Assembly: GCA_020850225.1 (NCBI GenBank)
Contig: JADZFD010000093.1
Location: 1-36,986 of the forward strand
From: Saprospiraceae bacterium
GTDB lineage: Bacteria > Bacteroidota > Bacteroidia > Chitinophagales > Saprospiraceae
Length of the DNA: 36,986 nt
Reading direction: 5' to 3'
Positions 34,329 through 36,986 of this stretch are shown here, piece after piece. The position numbers and the translations under genes were made by a program. Every line of letters starts with the position of its first letter. Positions within the stretch are counted from its first letter, which is position 1. A model generated the notes under the pieces. It had not been told where the DNA came from. It made no database searches and was given only the letters and a program-made list of their open reading frames with translations.

Positions 34329-34341
34329 GAAAAGTTCACCA
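34329..34341 (+). promoter_or_regulatory. Candidate AraC operator, copy 2
   Basis: A second exact GAAAAGTTCACCA, preceded by the partial copy AAAAGTTCCG (34320-34329), so two half-sites lie in tandem at a 10-bp period, one helical turn. It precedes the dehydrogenase remnant at 34408 by 66 bp. Confidence 0.45.
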
Positions 34342-34407
34342 CGAATTAAATTCAAAGTCTTGCCATCTTTACCATATTATTTTTAAAAACATTTAAACTC
34401 AAATAAA

Positions 34408-34574
34408 ATGGCAAGAAACGATTTAAAAAGTAAAGCAGTATTGATTGCAGGTGGTGCAAAAAAATTAGGAGGGTTACTAAAGATATCGCTCCGTTGGTAG
34501 AATTTTTGGTAACTGATGGTTGTTGGATTACAGGACAAACTATTTTTGCAAACGGTGGTTATGCAACAAGATAA
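34408..34574 (+). pseudogene. Short-chain dehydrogenase with a large internal deletion
   Basis: The N-terminus MARNDLKSKAVLIAGGAKKLGG is the beginning of an SDR nucleotide-binding fold (family TGxxxGxG, here AGGAKKLGG). It is joined out of frame at about 34470 to a C-terminal SDR end: VTKDIAPLVEFLVTDGCWIT then GQTIFANGGYATR and a stop. The roughly 180 middle residues, including the catalytic Tyr-xxx-Lys, are gone. It is non-functional. The gene follows the AraC regulator, a common pairing in Bacteroidota where the regulator drives the dehydrogenase. Confidence 0.85.
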
Positions 34575-34594
34575 TTGAAAATTTATTATTTTTG

Positions 34595-34623
34595 AAAGGC
34601 AAATGATTTTGTTATTTGCCTTT
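34595..34623 (+). terminator. Rho-independent terminator after the SDR remnant
   Basis: AAAGGCAAAT (34595-34604) and its exact complement ATTTGCCTTT (34614-34623) form a 10-bp stem with a 9-nt loop, followed by more T. It isolates the regulator/SDR unit from the membrane-protein gene at 34643. Confidence 0.75.
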
Positions 34624-34642
34624 TTAATTAAAATATAACAAA

Positions 34643-34993
34643 ATGATACTAAAAATAATCAACTCAATTCTAATCCTTTTTGCCGTATTTATGGGAACAA
34701 AACACGGTTGGAATATGCTGACTGCTAAACCCGAAATGCTGGAAATGTTCGGTAAATGGAATTTTAGTAAAAATGCCGTAGTCATCAATGGAGCAATAAC
34801 ATTATTAGCTTCGGTTTTAATTTTGTTTCCCAAAACTTTTGTGTGGGGAAATTTCCTAATGGCAGCAGGAATACTAATGATTATCTGTTTGCAATTCTTG
34901 AACAAAGACCTGAAAGGTGTAGTGATAGAAATACCTTTTTTGTTACTCAACATAGTAATTATCTATCTACAACACCCTTTAAAAAATAATTAA
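34643..34993 (+). CDS. DoxX-like small membrane protein
   Basis: A 116-residue protein with four predicted TM segments: ILKIINSILILFAVFMGTKHGW, AVVINGAITLLASVLILFP, WGNFLMAAGILMIICLQFL and VVIEIPFLLLNIVIIYL. The layout is that of DoxX/DoxD-like proteins. Function is unknown. Its stop is one base before the ATG of the lipoprotein gene, so the two form an operon. Confidence 0.7.
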   Translation: MILKIINSILILFAVFMGTKHGWNMLTAKPEMLEMFGKWNFSKNAVVINGAITLLASVLILFPKTFVWGNFLMAAGILMIICLQFLNKDLKGVVIEIPFLLLNIVIIYLQHPLKNN

Positions 34994-34994
34994 A

Positions 34995-35441
34995 ATGACT
35001 AATTTCAAATTATTATTAATCTCACTTTTTATTTCTTCTGCGCTTACTGCGTGTGGTCAGGTAAACAGTAACAAAAAAAATGAAAATAACACTTTAAATT
35101 CAAAACAAATGCATGACGAAACGATATTAAAACCCGTAAAAGCTTTGATCGAAGCTATGAAAGCAGAAAATGCTAAGCTTATCAGAGCTCAATTTTCTGA
35201 AACAGCAACCCAAGCGTATGGAGCTGACGGAATAATGAAAACAGCCGAAGAAACCAAAAAATGGATAGAAAGTGACATCATTGAGCGTCAAGGAAAAGTT
35301 GCAAATCCTGAATATACCGTTTTGAACGAAAACGAAGTTGTTGTAAAAGGACAATATTCAAGCCGTGGCTACACAAACAAAGCCAACTTTTTATTTACTG
35401 TTGAAAACGGAATGATAACGAGTTGGAGAATGAGGTATTAA
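34995..35441 (+). CDS. Lipoprotein with an NTF2/SnoaL-like domain
   Basis: A 148-residue protein with a lipoprotein signal: MTNFKLLLISLFISSALTAC, lipobox LTAC with the acceptor Cys at 20. A Lys/Asn-rich linker follows. The folded part (about 40-148) has the helix-then-sheet order of the NTF2/SnoaL group (PVKALIEAMKAENAKLIRAQFSE, YTVLNENEVVVKGQYSSRG, FLFTVENGMITSWRMRY). The ligand is unknown. It is coupled to the membrane-protein gene before it and followed by a terminator. Confidence 0.8.
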   Translation: MTNFKLLLISLFISSALTACGQVNSNKKNENNTLNSKQMHDETILKPVKALIEAMKAENAKLIRAQFSETATQAYGADGIMKTAEETKKWIESDIIERQGKVANPEYTVLNENEVVVKGQYSSRGYTNKANFLFTVENGMITSWRMRY

Positions 35442-35518
35442 TTGTGATTATTTAACCTACTTAACCGTGAAGAAAGGACTGCTGACAAACATTACTAATA
35501 GAAAAAAGCCCTCCCCCA

Positions 35519-35554
35519 AAAAAGCCCTAATAAACAACTAAATCAGGGCTTTTT
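35519..35554. terminator. Bidirectional terminator after the lipoprotein gene
   Basis: AAAAAGCCCT (35519-35528) pairs exactly with AGGGCTTTTT (35545-35554), with a 16-nt loop. A5 before and T5 after make it usable on both strands. From here to 35762 I see no gene. Confidence 0.8.
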
Positions 35555-35762
35555 GCTATTCGTTGTTCAGCGACACCATATCTGATTTTCCATAGGTGGT
35601 TTTGTAGCTTTGGATTTCCGGGTTAAGTTGGTCTCATGGAAATATACAGATATTATACTTTGTTTTGGTAATGATTAGCTCCGGCTAAACATACAATCTC
35701 ACCTACCCAAAATTTTTGACGTTTTAGGTAAAATGTTTCCTTGCTTATACTTCGGTTTGTTT

Positions 35763-35924
35763 TCATACAGCAGATTTTTGTAGTTTCTTTGGCGAACCAC
35801 GGTTTCGAAGTATATCTATATCAACAAGATGTACGCCTTCACAGGAAACGTTGATGTAGGTGGCTACGCGTTCGATTCGTCCGGTTTTACAAACCGTGCA
35901 AAGGCCAATATCCACGCTACACTT
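35763..35924 (-). pseudogene. IS91-like transposase, C-terminal fragment
   Basis: Right to left this gives VDIGLCTVCKTGRIERVATY, then INVSCEGVHLVDIDILRNRG and SPKKLQKSAV with a stop at 35763. The CxxCKTGR motif and following residues resemble the C-terminal end of IS91-family (Y1/HUH) transposases. The catalytic HUH and tyrosine regions are missing. It is fused directly to an integrase remnant, so an internal deletion removed the middle of the element. Confidence 0.5.
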
Positions 35925-36167
35925 CGACACTTAGCCCGACCTACTTTGTGATTCTCTTTAATAAAAACCAAATACCGTTCGATATGCTCCTGCCTGAGGT
36001 CTTACCCGAAGTTCATTGTAATGTTTAAACAGTAAAGCCAGCTCCTGCATATAATTACGCACAGAGCCTTTATCGTATTCTTGCACTTTTAAAAGTTGCA
36101 AAGTCTTCTCTAACCATATTTTTCCACTATCATTGAGTGGTTTTACGGAAATTGTGTTACCTTTCAT
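35925..36167 (-). pseudogene. Tyrosine recombinase, N-terminal (SAM-like) fragment
   Basis: ATG 36167 opens MKGNTISVKPLNDSGKIWLE then KTLQLLKVQEYDKGSVRNYM and QELALLFKHYNELR, the core-binding domain of a tyrosine integrase. A frameshift near 36010 moves the homologous continuation (DLRQEHIERYLVFIKENHKV, GRAKCRS) to another frame. The catalytic R-H-R-Y domain is absent. Integrases of this kind accompany IS91-like elements in Bacteroidota, which explains its fusion to the IS91-like fragment. Confidence 0.7.
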
Positions 36168-36182
36168 CTTTAATTTTTTTTA

Positions 36183-36641
36183 ATGAAAAGTAAAACTGAT
36201 ACTTTCGGGGCAAAAAAGCTGCCATAACAGTCACCGGAGGTGTTGATTGAACAAGGTATTGCCAAAAGCATACTTGATAATCTTAAGGAATGGTTGGATA
36301 AAGAATCCGTTAAGATATCACCCAAATCCCCCATAGGCAAAGCAATAAGCTCTCTGTTGGCGCGCTGGAAAAAGTTTACCAAATATACTGATTACGGTAA
36401 GGTAGAAATAGACAACAATATCATAGAGAATGCCATCCGACCATTAGCCTTAGGCAGAAAGAATTATCTGTTTGCCGGCAATCACGAAGCAGCCACAAAT
36501 ATCAGCTACTACTATACTGTTTTTGGAACATGCAAGGCATAAGGTGTCGATCCGTATGCCTATATGGTATGGTTTCTGTCAAAAGTAGTCGGCACTAAAA
36601 CTAGCGGAATAGGTGACCTGGCACCGGGCACATACCTATAA
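36183..36641 (+). pseudogene. IS66 transposase, C-terminal remnant
   Basis: From about 36240 the frame encodes the end of an IS66-family transposase: LDNLKEWLDKESVKISPKSP, IGKAISSLLARWKKF, VEIDNNIIENAIRPLALGRK (catalytic glutamate region of the DDE fold) and NYLFAGNHEAATNISYYYT. A TAA at 36540-36542 replaces the expected Asn in CKA-N-GVDPYAYM. The same frame then runs to a TAA at 36639-36641 (SKVVGTKTSGIGDLAPGTYL). Another in-frame TAA lies upstream (about 36225). The first two Asp residues of the active site are absent, so it is inactive. Confidence 0.8.
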
Positions 36642-36690
36642 CTTAAATAAACAATACGTAATTTGTCGGATGCTTACGATACAATAATGC

Positions 36691-36727
36691 TAAAAAAGGC
36701 ACACGCTGTATCATCAACGTGTGCCTT
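36691..36727 (-). terminator. Terminator of the T9SS cargo gene
   Basis: AAGGCACACG (36697-36706) and CGTGTGCCTT (36718-36727) form a perfect 10-bp stem with an 11-nt loop. On the minus strand it ends in a run of Ts (36697-36692), a classic intrinsic terminator 41 bp after the stop at 36769. Confidence 0.88.
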
Positions 36728-36768
36728 AGCTTTATGCGTTCGTTGAACGCTCAGAGAATTATCCCCGA

Positions 36769-36986
36769 TTACTCAACGATAATCATCTTCTTGGTAGCTG
36801 TGAAATCACCGCTTTCTAACGTGTAGTACATCACGCCACTTACACCTAACTGATCTTTTGTGAATACTTCACTGTTCAATCCTTTAACTGCACTGATGCT
36901 TCTTGTTACTACCAACTTACCTGTCATGTCATATACACTCAACGTAGCTGCTCCTGCCTCTGGCATCATGAAGCTTACCGTTGTCT
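36769..36986 (-). CDS. T9SS cargo protein, C-terminal sorting domain (partial)
   Basis: Only the C-terminal 71 or so residues are in the window; the gene runs off the right edge. They form a type A sorting domain: TTVSFMMPEAGAATLSVYDM then TGKLVVTRSI, GLNSEVFTKDQLGVSGVMYY and TLESGDFTATKKMIIVE with the stop at 36769-36771. Such domains direct outer-membrane export by the type IX system, followed by cleavage and attachment to the surface. The cargo domain is outside the window. A strong terminator follows. Confidence 0.88.
   Translation of the reverse strand, partial: TTVSFMMPEAGAATLSVYDMTGKLVVTRSISAVKGLNSEVFTKDQLGVSGVMYYTLESGDFTATKKMIIVE

Noticed and set aside
32862-36270. 18-bp match AACAAGGTATTGCCAAAA shared by site D (from 32861) and the IS66 remnant (about 36249)
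   Set aside because: In the IS66 remnant it is plausible coding sequence (EQGIAKS) and there is no inverted arm or box beside it; chance is the simpler explanation.

Overview
The window looks like a chromosomal contig from a Bacteroidota bacterium. The evidence is low G+C, AT-rich spacers, promoters with TAnnTTTG -7 boxes, 7-bp tandem repeats, two proteins with type IX secretion (T9SS) C-terminal modules, and markers such as the DUF3822-rsmD pair and a sigma54-activator-like regulator with a GSFTSA loop. The GTP-type PEPCK and gene content fit a Saprospiria/Chitinophagia-like lineage, but I cannot fix the rank.

Layout. (1) 1-1861: hairpin, 133-bp heptamer array, and a secreted T9SS protein gene broken by an in-frame TAG. 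(2) 1862-22020: a dense core segment: DsbA-like oxidoreductase, tsaD, DUF3822/rsmD, an ABC ATPase, deoxynucleoside kinase, YggS, folD, prmA, a BioD-like/DRTGG protein, ddl, a response regulator lacking its usual DNA-binding end, a LOG-family protein, a flippase, prmC, pckA, and the operon surE - small membrane protein - lpxB - pnuC. (3) 22116-22613: a decayed HNH endonuclease gene. (4) 22900-33850: an accessory island. It holds a complete type I restriction-modification set (hsdR, a four-helix-bundle protein, hsdM, hsdS), then a STAND/NACHT-like NTPase and a RelA/SpoT-domain protein 3 bp apart, then a frameshifted VWA gene. (5) 33878-35441: AraC-type regulator, internally deleted short-chain dehydrogenase, DoxX-like membrane protein and a lipoprotein. 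(6) 35763-36641: fused remnants of a tyrosine integrase/IS91-like transposase and an IS66 transposase. (7) 36769-36986: the C-terminal end of another T9SS cargo protein, with its terminator.

The main observation is in the island. Large imperfect inverted repeats (127-150 bp) sit at 23213-23339, 32855-32990 and 33701-33850, bounded by GTTATAGCC/GGCTATAAC-type boxes. They obey the rule of integron cassettes: the box that opens each repeat is the reverse complement of the box that opens the DNA segment ending in that repeat. The bottom strand should fold better than the top, as in attC sites. One such segment carries only the VWA gene. Another would carry the whole 9.5-kb restriction/NTPase/RelA block, far larger than ordinary integron cassettes. 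No integrase gene is visible. Two of three copies of an 18-bp perfect palindrome lie in the loops of these hairpins; the third is inside hsdS, in frame.

Functionally, the island reads as a defence cluster: restriction of foreign DNA, plus a candidate sensor NTPase paired with an alarmone-synthetase-like effector.
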